In this document: positions 50,440 through 63,913 of the stretch, piece after piece
How the letters are laid out: the number at the start of each line of letters is the position of its first letter
Numbering within the stretch: position 1 is the stretch's first letter
Origin: Cololabis saira
Taxonomy: Eukaryota > Chordata > Actinopteri > Beloniformes > Belonidae
Assembly (NCBI RefSeq): GCF_033807715.1
Contig: NC_084591.1
Location: 45,593,868 to 45,657,867, forward strand
Reading direction: 5' to 3'
Length of the DNA: 64,000 nt
Position numbers and translations under genes: made by a program
The notes under the pieces: model-generated
Seen by the model: only the letters and a program-made list of their open reading frames with translations
The model's database searches: none
What the model was told of the DNA's origin: nothing

Positions 50440-51589
50440 GATGCAGCTAGGTAGTGTCAATTCGAAATACCCGTAAAAATGTTGTCACAATAATCAAGCT
50501 ACTATAGATGAATGCACAGACTACTCTTCCCAGTTGAAACATCAGATCTTTTAACCTTGATATGTTTTTAAAGTGGTAGTAGGCTGACTTTGTTTTTGTC
50601 TTAATGTGTTTAGGTGCGAGTCCATCACAACACCCAGATTTCTGCGCTGGTTGCTAGTTTTTAGGTGTATCTGTGGTGACCTGTAATCGTTTGTCTTTGG
50701 CTCCAAAGACAATTTTGTTTAGCTCGAGAAATGTAGATATTGAACAGAAGAGCTCCCAGACTGGAACCTTGGGGAACTCCACATGTGATCTCTTAAAGTT
50801 ACCTGTTGACACAAAGTACTTCCTGTTCTCTAAGTATGTTTTGAACCACTTTAGTACAGTTCCAGAAAGACCCGCCCAGTTCTATAGTGGTTTGAGTAAA
50901 ATATTTCGGTCAACTGTATCAAGTGCAACACTGATATCCAGTAACAATAAGACTGACTTTTTTCCCATCATCTGCATTCAAAAATATATCATTGTGACTT
51001 TTTTTGGCAATGATGTCAGAAAAGTAGTACTTCCTTGCATTCCTTAGTTGTAAATTATGAGAGGGAAGTTTGTCTTTATAGATGTCAAAAGGAACCTGGA
51101 GATTAGTTTTTCTCCAATCAAAAACGTATGCTTTCAAGAGCCTCTTGAAGTTAGAGAGGGACATCGCTGTTCTGATAGCAGCTGGCAGGCGGTTCCACCA
51201 GCGTGGAACACTGTGAAAACTGTCTGGACTGAGAGTTCCTTGAACGTAGGGATGGCGCTGCCAAACAACATTCCTGTGAGGAGCAATTAGCGCCTATGGC
51301 GTAATTCTGTATGATCGCGTTGAGGCAGATAATTCAAGTGAAAGGGCACAACTCAGGAGAAGAGACAGCAGGCGTAGAGTGAGAAATCTAGTAAAGGAAA
51401 GCACAGTTCCCTGACTGGGAATGGAACCCAGGGCAAGTTTTCACATTCTAGTCACTTTTTGAACATCCCACCGTGAGCGTACGCGCAATCCTTGTGCACC
51501 GCACTCTCTGTACATGTGGCCGTTGATCTTTCAACTTGTTGAAACCCTCTGGTGTATATTGTGAGAAATGTATCATAGAAAAAGAGCAG

Positions 51590-51661
51590 TTCCCTGACCG
51601 GGAATCGAACCCGGGCCGCGGCGGTGAGAGCGCCGAATCCTAACCACTAGACCATCAGGGA
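51590..51661 (-). tRNA. tRNA-Glu (CTC), copy 31
   Basis: Consensus. Confidence 0.97.
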
Positions 51662-52824
51662 GATGCCGCTAGGTAGTGTCGATTCGAAATACCCGTAAAA
51701 ATGTTGTCACAATAATCAAGCTACTATAGATGAATGCACAGACTACTCTTCCCAGTTGAGACATCAGATCTTTTAACCTTGATATGTTTTTAAAGTGGTA
51801 GTAGGCTGACTTTGTTTTTGTCTTAATGTGTTTAGGTGCGAGTCCATCACAACACCCAGATTTCTGCGCTGGTTGCTAGTTTTTAGGTGTATCTGTGGTG
51901 ACCTGTAATCGTTTGTCTTTGGCTCCAAAGACAATTTTGTTTAGCTCGAGAAATGTAGATATTGAACAGAAGAGCTCCCAGACTGGAACCTTGGGGAACT
52001 CCACATGTGATTCTTGTCTTCTCTGATGTAAAGTTACCTGTTGACACAAAGTACTTCCTGTTCTCTAAGTATGTTTTGAACCACTTTAGTACAGTTCCAG
52101 AAAGACCCGCCCAGTTCTATAGTGGTTTGAGTAAAATATTTCGGTCAACTGTATCAAGTGCAACACTGATATCCAGTAACAATAAGACTGACTTTTTTCC
52201 CATCATCTGCATTCAAAAATATATCATTGTGACTTTTTTTGGCAATGATGTCAGAAAAGTAGTACTTCCTTGCATTCCTTAGTTGTAAATTATGAGAGGG
52301 AAGTTTGTCTGTATAGATGTCAAAAGGAACCTGGAGATTAGTTTTTCTCCAATCAAAAACGTATGCTTTCAAGAGCCTCTTGAAGTTAGAGAGGGACATC
52401 GCTGTTCTGATAGCAGCTGGCAGGCGGTTCCACCAGCGTGGAACACTGTGAAAACTGTCTGGACTGAGAGTTCCTTGAACGTAGGGATGGCGCTGCCAAA
52501 CAACATTCCTGTGAGGAGCAATTAGCGCCTATGGCGTAATTCTGTATGATCGCGTTGAGGCAGATAATTCAAGTGAAAGGGCACAACTCAGGAGAAGAGA
52601 CAGCAGGCGTAGAGTGAGAAATCTAGTAAAGGAAAGCACAGTTCCCTGACTGGGAATGGAACCCAGGGCAAGTTTTCACATTCTAGTCACTTTTTGAACA
52701 TCCCACCGTGAGCGTACGCGCAATCCTTGTGCACCGCACTCTCTGTACATGTGGCCGTTGATCTTTCAACTTGTTGAAACCCTCTGGTGTATATTGTGAG
52801 AAATGTATCATAGAAAAAGAGCAG

Positions 52825-52896
52825 TTCCCTGACCGGGAATCGAACCCGGGCCGCGGCGGTGAGAGCGCCGAATCCTAACCACTAGACCATCAGGGA
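52825..52896 (-). tRNA. tRNA-Glu (CTC), copy 32
   Basis: Consensus. It stands at the position of copy 22 plus 12,311 bp but lacks the C27T allele, so the duplicated block starts just beyond it. Confidence 0.97.
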
Positions 52897-54046
52897 GATG
52901 CCGCTAGGTAGTGTCAATTCGAAATACCCGTAAAAATGTTGTCACAATAATCAAGCTACTATAGATGAATGCACAGACTACTCTTCCCAGTTGAAACATC
53001 AGATCTTTTAACCTTGATATGTTTTTAAAGTGGTAGTAGGCTGACTTTGTTTTTGTCTTAATGTGTTTAGGTGCGAGTCCATCACAACACCCAGATTTCT
53101 GCGCTGGTTGCTAGTTTTTAGGTGTATCTGTGGTGACCTGTAATCGTTTGTCTTTGGCTCCAAAGACAATTTTGTTTAGCTCGAGAAATGTAGATATTGA
53201 ACAGAAGAGCTCCCAGACTGGAACCTTGGGGAACTCCACATGTGATCTCTTAAAGTTACCTGTTGACACAAAGTACTTCCTGTTCTCTAAGTATGTTTTG
53301 AACCACTTTAGTACAGTTCCAGAAAGACCCGCCCAGTTCTATAGTGGTTTGAGTAAAATATTTCGGTCAACTGTATCAAGTGCAACACTGATATCCAGTA
53401 ACAATAAGACTGACTTTTTTCCCATCATCTGCATTCAAAAATATATCATTGTGACTTTTTTTGGCAATGATGTCAGAAAAGTAGTACTTCCTTGCATTCC
53501 TTAGTTGTAAATTATGAGAGGGAAGTTTGTCTTTATAGATGTCAAAAGGAACCTGGAGATTAGTTTTTCTCCAATCAAAAACGTATGCTTTCAAGAGCCT
53601 CTTGAAGTTAGAGAGGGACATCGCTGTTCTGATAGCAGCTGGCAGGCGGTTCCACCAGCGTGGAACACTGTGAAAACTGTCTGGACTGAGAGTTCCTTGA
53701 ACGTAGGGATGGCGCTGCCAAACAACATTCCTGTGAGGAGCAATTAGCGCCTATGGCGTAATTCTGTATGATCGCGTTGAGGCAGATAATTCAAGTGAAA
53801 GGGCACAACTCAGGAGAAGAGACAGCAGGCGTAGAGTGAGAAATCTAGTAAAGGAAAGCACAGTTCCCTGACTGGGAATGGAACCCAGGGCAAGTTTTCA
53901 CATTCTAGTCACTTTTTGAACATCCCACCGTGAGCGTACGCGCAATCCTTGTGCACCGCACTCTCTGTACATGTGGCCGTTGATCTTTCAACTTGTTGAA
54001 ACCCTCTGGTGTATATTGTGAGAAATGTATCATAGAAAAAGAGCAG

Positions 54047-54118
54047 TTCCCTGACCGGGAATCGAACCCGGGCCGCGGCGGTGAGAGCGCCGAATCCTAA
54101 CCACTAGACCATCAGGGA
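54047..54118 (-). tRNA. tRNA-Glu (CTC), copy 33
   Basis: Consensus. Preceded by a 1,222-bp unit. Confidence 0.97.
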
Positions 54119-55281
54119 GATGCCGCTAGGTAGTGTCGATTCGAAATACCCGTAAAAATGTTGTCACAATAATCAAGCTACTATAGATGAATGCACAGAC
54201 TACTCTTCCCAGTTGAGACATCAGATCTTTTAACCTTGATATGTTTTTAAAGTGGTAGTAGGCTGACTTTGTTTTTGTCTTAATGTGTTTAGGTGCGAGT
54301 CCATCACAACACCCAGATTTCTGCGCTGGTTGCTAGTTTTTAGGTGTATCTGTGGTGACCTGTAATCGTTTGTCTTTGGCTCCAAAGACAATTTTGTTTA
54401 GCTCGAGAAATGTAGATATTGAACAGAAGAGCTCCCAGACTGGAACCTTGGGGAACTCCACATGTGATTCTTGTCTTCTCTGATGTAAAGTTACCTGTTG
54501 ACACAAAGTACTTCCTGTTCTCTAAGTATGTTTTGAACCACTTTAGTACAGTTCCAGAAAGACCCGCCCAGTTCTATAGTGGTTTGAGTAAAATATTTCG
54601 GTCAACTGTATCAAGTGCAACACTGATATCCAGTAACAATAAGACTGACTTTTTTCCCATCATCTGCATTCAAAAATATATCATTGTGACTTTTTTTGGC
54701 AATGATGTCAGAAAAGTAGTACTTCCTTGCATTCCTTAGTTGTAAATTATGAGAGGGAAGTTTGTCTGTATAGATGTCAAAAGGAACCTGGAGATTAGTT
54801 TTTCTCCAATCAAAAACGTATGCTTTCAAGAGCCTCTTGAAGTTAGAGAGGGACATCGCTGTTCTGATAGCAGCTGGCAGGCGGTTCCACCAGCGTGGAA
54901 CACTGTGAAAACTGTCTGGACTGAGAGTTCCTTGAACGTAGGGATGGCGCTGCCAAACAACATTCCTGTGAGGAGCAATTAGCGCCTATGGCGTAATTCT
55001 GTATGATCGCGTTGAGGCAGATAATTCAAGTGAAAGGGCACAACTCAGGAGAAGAGACAGCAGGCGTAGAGTGAGAAATCTAGTAAAGGAAAGCACAGTT
55101 CCCTGACTGGGAATGGAACCCAGGGCAAGTTTTCACATTCTAGTCACTTTTTGAACATCCCACCGTGAGCGTACGCGCAATCCTTGTGCACCGCACTCTC
55201 TGTACATGTGGCCGTTGATCTTTCAACTTGTTGAAACCCTCTGGTGTATATTGTGAGAAATGTATCATAGAAAAAGAGCAG

Positions 55282-55353
55282 TTCCCTGACCGGGAATCGA
55301 ACCCGGGCCGCGGCGGTGAGAGCGCCGAATCCTAACCACTAGACCATCAGGGA
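55282..55353 (-). tRNA. tRNA-Glu (CTC), copy 34
   Basis: Consensus. Confidence 0.97.
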
Positions 55354-56516
55354 GATGCCGCTAGGTAGTGTCGATTCGAAATACCCGTAAAAATGTTGTC
55401 ACAATAATCAAGCTACTATAGATGAATGCACAGACTACTCTTCCCAGTTGAGACATCAGATCTTTTAACCTTGATATGTTTTTAAAGTGGTAGTAGGCTG
55501 ACTTTGTTTTTGTCTTAATGTGTTTAGGTGCGAGTCCATCACAACACCCAGATTTCTGCGCTGGTTGCTAGTTTTTAGGTGTATCTGTGGTGACCTGTAA
55601 TCGTTTGTCTTTGGCTCCAAAGACAATTTTGTTTAGCTCGAGAAATGTAGATATTGAACAGAAGAGCTCCCAGACTGGAACCTTGGGGAACTCCACATGT
55701 GATTCTTGTCTTCTCTGATGTAAAGTTACCTGTTGACACAAAGTACTTCCTGTTCTCTAAGTATGTTTTGAACCACTTTAGTACAGTTCCAGAAAGACCC
55801 GCCCTGTTCTATAGTGGTTTGAGTAAAATATTTCGGTCAACTGTATCAAGTGCAACACTGATATCCAGTAACAATAAGACTGACTTTTTTCCCATCATCT
55901 GCATTCAAAAATATATCATTGTGACTTTTTTTGGCAATGATGTCAGAAAAGTAGTACTTCCTTGCATTCCTTAGTTGTAAATTATGAGAGGGAAGTTTGT
56001 CTTTATAGATGTCAAAAGGAACCTGGAGATTAGTTTTTCTCCAATCAAAAACGTATGCTTTCAAGAGCCTCTTGAAGTTAGAGAGGGACATCGCTGTTCT
56101 GATAGCAGCTGGCAGGCGGTTCCACCAGCGTGGAACACTGTGAAAACTGTCTGGACTGAGAGTTCCTTGAACGTAGGGATGGCGCTGCCAAACAACATTC
56201 CTGTGAGGAGCAATTAGCGCCTATGGCGTAATTCTGTATGATCGCGTTGAGGCAGATAATTCAAGTGAAAGGGCACAACTCAGGAGAAGAGACAGCAGGC
56301 GTAGAGTGAGAAATCTAGTAAAGGAAAGCACAGTTCCCTGACTGGGAATGGAACCCAGGGCAAGTTTTCACATTCTAGTCACTTTTTGAACATCCCACCG
56401 TGAGCGTACGCGCAATCCTTGTGCACCGCACTCTCTGTACATGTGGCCGTTGATCTTTCAACTTGTTGAAACCCTCTGGTGTATATTGTGAGAAATGTAT
56501 CATAGAAAAAGAGCAG

Positions 56517-56588
56517 TTCCCTGACCGGGAATCGAACCCGGGCCGCGGCGGTGAGAGCGCCGAATCCTAACCACTAGACCATCAGGGA
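56517..56588 (-). tRNA. tRNA-Glu (CTC), copy 35
   Basis: Consensus. Confidence 0.97.
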
Positions 56589-57751
56589 GATGCCGCTAGG
56601 TAGTGTCGATTCGAAATACCCGTAAAAATGTTGTCACAATAATCAAGCTACTATAGATGAATGCACAGACTACTCTTCCCAGTTGAGACATCAGATCTTT
56701 TAACCTTGATATGTTTTTAAAGTGGTAGTAGGCTGACTTTGTTTTTGTCTTAATGTGTTTAGGTGCGAGTCCATCACAACACCCAGATTTCTGCGCTGGT
56801 TGCTAGTTTTTAGGTGTATCTGTGGTGACCTGTAATCGTTTGTCTTTGGCTCCAAAGACAATTTTGTTTAGCTCGAGAAATGTAGATATTGAACAGAAGA
56901 GCTCCCAGACTGGAACCTTGGGGAACTCCTCATGTGATTCTTGTCTTCTCTGATGTAAAGTTACCTGTTGACACAAAGTACTTCCTGTTCTCTAAGTATG
57001 TTTTGAACCACTTTAGTACAGTTCCAGAAAGACCCGCCCAGTTCTATAGTGGTTTGAGTAAAATATTTCGGTCAACTGTATCAAGTGCAACACTGATATC
57101 CAGTAACAATAAGACTGACTTTTTTCCCATCATCTGCATTCAAAAATATATCATTGTGACTTTTTTTGGCAATGATGTCAGAAAAGTAGTACTTCCTTGC
57201 ATTCCTTAGTTGTAAATTATGAGAGGGAAGTTTGTCTTTATAGATGTCAAAAGGAACCTGGAGATTAGTTTTTCTCCAATCAAAAACGTATGCTTTCAAG
57301 AGCCTCTTGAAGTTAGAGAGGGACATCGCTGTTCTGATAGCAGCTGGCAGGCGGTTCCACCAGCGTGGAACACTGTGAAAACTGTCTGGACTGAGAGTTC
57401 CTTGAACGTAGGGATGGCGCTGCCAAACAACATTCCTGTGAGGAGCAATTAGCGCCTATGGCGTAATTCTGTATGATCGCGTTGAGGCAGATAATTCAAG
57501 TGAAAGGGCACAACTCAGGAGAAGAGACAGCAGGCGTAGAGTGAGAAATCTAGTAAAGGAAAGCACAGTTCCCTGACTGGGAATGGAACCCAGGGCAAGT
57601 TTTCACATTCTAGTCACTTTTTGAACATCCCACCGTGAGCGTACGCGCAATCCTTGTGCACCGCACTCTCTGTACATGTGGCCGTTGATCTTTCAACTTG
57701 TTGAAACCCTCTGGTGTATATTGTGAGAAATGTATCATAGAAAAAGAGCAG

Positions 57752-57823
57752 TTCCCTGACCGGGAATCGAACCCGGGCCGCGGCGGTGAGAGCGCCGAAT
57801 CCTAACCACTAGACCATCAGGGA
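57752..57823 (-). tRNA. tRNA-Glu (CTC), copy 36
   Basis: Consensus. Confidence 0.97.
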
Positions 57824-58986
57824 GATGCCGCTAGGTAGTGTCGATTCGAAATACCCGTAAAAATGTTGTCACAATAATCAAGCTACTATAGATGAATGCA
57901 CAGACTACTCTTCCCAGTTGAGACATCAGATCTTTTAACCTTGATATGTTTTTAAAGTGGTAGTAGGCTGACTTTGTTTTTGTCTTAATGTGTTTAGGTG
58001 CGAGTCCATCACAACACCCAGATTTCTGCGCTGGTTGCTAGTTTTTAGGTGTATCTGTGGTGACCTGTAATCGTTTGTCTTTGGCTCCAAAGACAATTTT
58101 GTTTAGCTCGAGAAATGTAGATATTGAACAGAAGAGCTCCCAGACTGGAACCTTGGGGAACTCCTCATGTGATTCTTGTCTTCTCTGATGTAAAGTTACC
58201 TGTTGACACAAAGTACTTCCTGTTCTCTAAGTATGTTTTGAACCACTTTAGTACAGTTCCAGAAAGACCCGCCCAGTTCTATAGTGGTTTGAGTAAAATA
58301 TTTCGGTCAACTGTATCAAGTGCAACACTGATATCCAGTAACAATAAGACTGACTTTTTTCCCATCATCTGCATTCAAAAATATATCATTGTGACTTTTT
58401 TTGGCAATGATGTCAGAAAAGTAGTACTTCCTTGCATTCCTTAGTTGTAAATTATGAGAGGGAAGTTTGTCTTTATAGATGTCAAAAGGAACCTGGAGAT
58501 TAGTTTTTCTCCAATCAAAAACGTATGCTTTCAAGAGCCTCTTGAAGTTAGAGAGGGACATCGCTGTTCTGATAGCAGCTGGCAGGCGGTTCCACCAGCG
58601 TGGAACACTGTGAAAACTGTCTGGACTGAGAGTTCCTTGAACGTAGGGATGGCGCTGCCAAACAACATTCCTGTGAGGAGCAATTAGCGCCTATGGCGTA
58701 ATTCTGTATGATCGCGTTGAGGCAGATAATTCAAGTGAAAGGGCACAACTCAGGAGAAGAGACAGCAGGCGTAGAGTGAGAAATCTAGTAAAGGAAAGCA
58801 CAGTTCCCTGACTGGGAATGGAACCCAGGGCAAGTTTTCACATTCTAGTCACTTTTTGAACATCCCACCGTGAGCGTACGCGCAATCCTTGTGCACCGCA
58901 CTCTCTGTACATGTGGCCGTTGATCTTTCAACTTGTTGAAACCCTCTGGTGTATATTGTGAGAAATGTATCATAGAAAAAGAGCAG

Positions 58987-59058
58987 TTCCGTGACCGGGA
59001 ATCGAACCCGGGCCGCGGCGGTGAGAGCGCCGAATCCTAACCACTAGACCATCAGGGA
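58987..59058 (-). tRNA. tRNA-Glu (CTC), copy 37, G69C
   Basis: Same C4-C69 mismatch as copy 27, carried along by the block duplication. Confidence 0.8.
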
Positions 59059-60221
59059 GATGCCGCTAGGTAGTGTCAATTCGAAATACCCGTAAAAATG
59101 TTGTCACAATAATCAAGCTACTATAGATGAATGCACAGACTACTCTTCCCAGTTGAGACATCAGATCTTTTAACCTTGATATGTTTTTAAAGTGGTAGTA
59201 GGCTGACTTTGTTTTTGTCTTAATGTGTTTAGGTGCGAGTCCATCACAACACCCAGATTTCTGCGCTGGTTGCTAGTTTTTAGGTGTATCTGTGGTGACC
59301 TGTAATCGTTTGTCTTTGGCTCCAAAGACAATTTTGTTTAGCTCGAGAAATGTAGATATTGAACAGAAGAGCTCCCAGACTGGAACCTTGGGGAACTCCA
59401 CATGTGATTCTTGTCTTCTCTGATGTAAAGTTACCTGTTGACACAAAGTACTTCCTGTTCTCTAAGTATGTTTTGAACCACTTTAGTACAGTTCCAGAAA
59501 GACCCGCCCAGTTCTATAGTGGTTTGAGTAAAATATTTCGCTCAACTGTATCAAGTGCAACACTGATATCCAGTAACAATAAGACTGACTTTTTTCCCAT
59601 CATCTGCATTCAAAAATGTATCATTGTGACTTTTTTTGGCAATGATGTCAGAAAAGTAGTACTTCCTTGCATTCCTTAGTTGTAAATTATGAGAGGGAAG
59701 TTTGTCTTTATAGATGTCAAAAGGAACCTGGAGATTAGTTTTTCTCCAATCAAAAACGTATGCTTTCAAGAGCCTCTTGAATTTAGAGAGGGACATCGCT
59801 GTTCTGATAGCAGCTGGCAGGCGGTTCCACCAGCGTGGAACACTGTGAAAACTGTCTGGACTGAGAGTTCCTTGAATGTAGGGATGGCGCTGCCAAACAA
59901 CATTCCTGTGAGGAGCAATTAGCGCCTATGGCGTAATTCTGTATGATCGCGTTGAGGCAGATAATTCAAGTGAAAGGGCACAACTCAGGAGAAGAGACAG
60001 CAGGCGTAGAGTGAGAAATCTAGTAAAGGAAAGCACAGTTCCCTGACTGGGAATGGAACCCAGGGCAAGTTTTCACATTCTAGTCACTTTTTGAACATCC
60101 CACCGTGAGCGTACGCGCAATCCTTGTGCACCGCACTCTCTGTACATGTGGCCGTTGATCTTTCAACTTGTTGAAACCCTCTGGTGTATATTGTGAGAAA
60201 TGTATCATAGAAAAAGAGCAG

Positions 60222-60293
60222 TTCCCTGACCGGGAATCGAACCCGGGCCGCGGCGGTGAGAGCGCCAAATCCTAACCACTAGACCATCAGGGA
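60222..60293 (-). tRNA. tRNA-Glu (CTC), copy 38, C27T
   Basis: U27-G43 wobble allele, counterpart of copy 28. Confidence 0.93.
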
Positions 60294-61456
60294 GATGCCG
60301 CTAGGTAGTGTCAATTCGAAATACCCGTAAAAATGTTGTCACAATAATCAAGCTACTATAGATGAATGCACAGACTACTCTTCCCAGTTGAAACATCAGA
60401 TCTTTTAACCTTGATATGTTTTTAAAGTGGTAGTAGGCTGACTTTGTTTTTGTCTTAATGTGTTTAGGTGCGAGTCCATCACAACACCCAGATTTCTGCG
60501 CTGGTTGCTAGTTTTTAGGTGTATCTGTGGTGACCTGTAATCGTTTGTCTTTGGCTCCAAAGACAATTTTGTTTAGCTCGAGAAATGTAGATATTGAACA
60601 GAAGAGCTCCCAGACTGGAACCTTGGGGAACTCCACATGTGATTCTTGTCTTCTCTGATGTAAAGTTACCTGTTGACACAAAGTACTTCCTGTTCTCTAA
60701 GTATGTTTTGAACCACTTTAGTACAGTTCCAGAAAGACCCGCCCAGTTCTATAGTGGTTTGAGTAAAATATTTCGCTCAACTGTATCAAGTGCAACACTG
60801 ATATCCAGTAACAATAAGACTGACTTTTTTCCCATCATCTGCATTCAAAAATGTATCATTGTGACTTTTTTTGGCAATGATGTCAGAAAAGTAGTACTTC
60901 CTTGCATTCCTTAGTTGTAAATTATGAGAGGGAAGTTTGTCTTTATAGATGTCAAAAGGAACCTGGAGATTAGTTTTTCTCCAATCAAAAACGTATGCTT
61001 TCAAGAGCCTCTTGAATTTAGAGAGGGACATCGCTGTTCTGATAGCAGCTGGCAGGCGGTTCCACCAGCGTGGAACACTGTGAAAACTGTCTGGACTGAG
61101 AGTTCCTTGAATGTAGGGATGGCGCTGCCAAACAACATTCCTGTGAGGAGCAATTAGCGCCTATGGCGTAATTCTGTATGATCGCGTTGAGGCAGATAAT
61201 TCAAGTGAAAGGGCACAACTCAGGAGAAGAGACAGCAGGCGTAGAGTGAGAAATCTAGTAAAGGAAAGCACAGTTCCCTGACTGGGAATGGAACCCAGGG
61301 CAAGTTTTCACATTCTAGTCACTTTTTGAACATCCCACCGTGAGCGTACGCGCAATCCTTGTGCACCGCACTCTCTGTACATGTGGCCGTTGATCTTTCA
61401 ACTTGTTGAAACCCTCTGGTGTATATTGTGAGAAATGTATCATAGAAAAAGAGCAG

Positions 61457-61528
61457 TTCCCTGACCGGGAATCGAACCCGGGCCGCGGCGGTGAGAGCGC
61501 CAAATCCTAACCACTAGACCATCAGGGA
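61457..61528 (-). tRNA. tRNA-Glu (CTC), copy 39, C27T
   Basis: U27-G43 wobble allele with GATGCAGC flank, counterpart of copy 29. Confidence 0.93.
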
Positions 61529-62678
61529 GATGCAGCTAGGTAGTGTCAATTCGAAATACCCGTAAAAATGTTGTCACAATAATCAAGCTACTATAGATGA
61601 ATGCACAGACTACTCTTCCCAGTTGAAACATCAGATCTTTTAACCTTGATATGTTTTTAAAGTGGTAGTAGGCTGACTTTGTTTTTGTCTTAATGTGTTT
61701 AGGTGCGAGTCCATCACAACACCCAGATTTCTGCGCTGGTTGCTAGTTTTTAGGTGTATCTGTGGTGACCTGTAATCGTTTGTCTTTGGCTCCAAAGACA
61801 ATTTTGTTTAGCTCGAGAAATGTAGATATTGAACAGAAGAGCTCCCAGACTGGAACCTTGGGGAACTCCACATGTGATCTCTTAAAGTTACCTGTTGACA
61901 CAAAGTACTTCCTGTTCTCTAAGTATGTTTTGAACCACTTTAGTACAGTTCCAGAAAGACCCGCCCAGTTCTATAGTGGTTTGAGTAAAATATTTCGGTC
62001 AACTGTATCAAGTGCAACACTGATATCCAGTAACAATAAGACTGACTTTTTTCCCATCATCTGCATTCAAAAATATATCATTGTGACTTTTTTTGGCAAT
62101 GATGTCAGAAAAGTAGTACTTCCTTGCATTCCTTAGTTGTAAATTATGAGAGGGAAGTTTGTCTTTATAGATGTCAAAAGGAACCTGGAGATTAGTTTTT
62201 CTCCAATCAAAAACGTATGCTTTCAAGAGCCTCTTGAAGTTAGAGAGGGACATCGCTGTTCTGATAGCAGCTGGCAGGCGGTTCCACCAGCGTGGAACAC
62301 TGTGAAAACTGTCTGGACTGAGAGTTCCTTGAACGTAGGGATGGCGCTGCCAAACAACATTCCTGTGAGGAGCAATTAGCGCCTATGGCGTAATTCTGTA
62401 TGATCGCGTTGAGGCAGATAATTCAAGTGAAAGGGCACAACTCAGGAGAAGAGACAGCAGGCGTAGAGTGAGAAATCTAGTAAAGGAAAGCACAGTTCCC
62501 TGACTGGGAATGGAACCCAGGGCAAGTTTTCACATTCTAGTCACTTTTTGAACATCCCACCGTGAGCGTACGCGCAATCCTTGTGCACCGCACTCTCTGT
62601 ACATGTGGCCGTTGATCTTTCAACTTGTTGAAACCCTCTGGTGTATATTGTGAGAAATGTATCATAGAAAAAGAGCAG

Positions 62679-62750
62679 TTCCCTGACCGGGAATCGAACC
62701 CGGGCCGCGGCGGTGAGAGCGCCGAATCCTAACCACTAGACCATCAGGGA
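62679..62750 (-). tRNA. tRNA-Glu (CTC), copy 40
   Basis: Consensus. Marks the end of the match between blocks A and B. Confidence 0.97.
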
Positions 62751-63913
62751 GATGCCGCTAGGTAGTGTCGATTCGAAATACCCGTAAAAATGTTGTCACA
62801 ATAATCAAGCTACTATAGATGAATGCACAGACTACTCTTCCCAGTTGAGACATCAGATCTTTTAACCTTGATATGTTTTTAAAGTGGTAGTAGGCTGACT
62901 TTGTTTTTGTCTTAATGTGTTTAGGTGCGAGTCCATCACAACACCCAGATTTCTGCGCTGGTTGCTAGTTTTTAGGTGTATCTGTGGTGACCTGTAATCG
63001 TTTGTCTTTGGCTCCAAAGACAATTTTGTTTAGCTCGAGAAATGTAGATATTGAACAGAAGAGCTCCCAGACTGGAACCTTGGGGAACTCCACATGTGAT
63101 TCTTGTCTTCTCTGATGTAAAGTTACCTGTTGACACAAAGTACTTCCTGTTCTCTAAGTATGTTTTGAACCACTTTAGTACAGTTCCAGAAAGACCCGCC
63201 CAGTTCTATAGTGGTTTGAGTAAAATATTTCGGTCAACTGTATCAAGTGCAACACTGATATCCAGTAACAATAAGACTGACTTTTTTCCCATCATCTGCA
63301 TTCAAAAATATATCATTGTGACTTTTTTTGGCAATGATGTCAGAAAAGTAGTACTTCCTTGCATTCCTTAGTTGTAAATTATGAGAGGGAAGTTTGTCTG
63401 TATAGATGTCAAAAGGAACCTGGAGATTAGTTTTTCTCCAATCAAAAACGTATGCTTTCAAGAGCCTCTTGAAGTTAGAGAGGGACATCGCTGTTCTGAT
63501 AGCAGCTGGCAGGCGGTTCCACCAGCGTGGAACACTGTGAAAACTGTCTGGACTGAGAGTTCCTTGAACGTAGGGATGGCGCTGCCAAACAACATTCCTG
63601 TGAGGAGCAATTAGCGCCTATGGCGTAATTCTGTATGATCGCGTTGAGGCAGATAATTCAAGTGAAAGGGCACAACTCAGGAGAAGAGACAGCAGGCGTA
63701 GAGTGAGAAATCTAGTAAAGGAAAGCACAGTTCCCTGACTGGGAATGGAACCCAGGGCAAGTTTTCACATTCTAGTCACTTTTTGAACATCCCACCGTGA
63801 GCGTACGCGCAATCCTTGTGCACCGCACTCTCTGTACATGTGGCCGTTGATCTTTCAACTTGTTGAAACCCTCTGGTGTATATTGTGAGAAATGTATCAT
63901 AGAAAAAGAGCAG

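Larger units (their letters stand above)
52900..62700 (-). repeat. Higher-order block B (eight units)
   Basis: Repeats block A at an offset of 12,311 bp: tRNA copies 33-39 are at exactly copies 23-29 plus 12,311. It carries the same 13-bp deletion, GTCTGTATAG, CCGCCCTGTTC, double CTCCTCATG, G69C tRNA and double AAAATGTATC variants in the same order. It diverges at copy 40, which has consensus tRNA and GTGTCGATT flank where copy 30 has C27T and GTGTCAATT. Confidence 0.85.

Noticed and set aside
33824..61503. Short minus-strand frames of 62-66 residues covering the tRNA region.
   Set aside because: They run through the tRNA gene and its flank and owe their length to single-base changes in the tRNA.
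15815..63614. Three open frames of 106, 81 and 77 residues (and a 124-residue form) conserved in every unit.
   Set aside because: They are near-identical only because the units are. The 106- and 77-residue frames are antisense to the LINE remnant, and the 81-residue frame is the LINE remnant itself. There is no sign of a selected gene.
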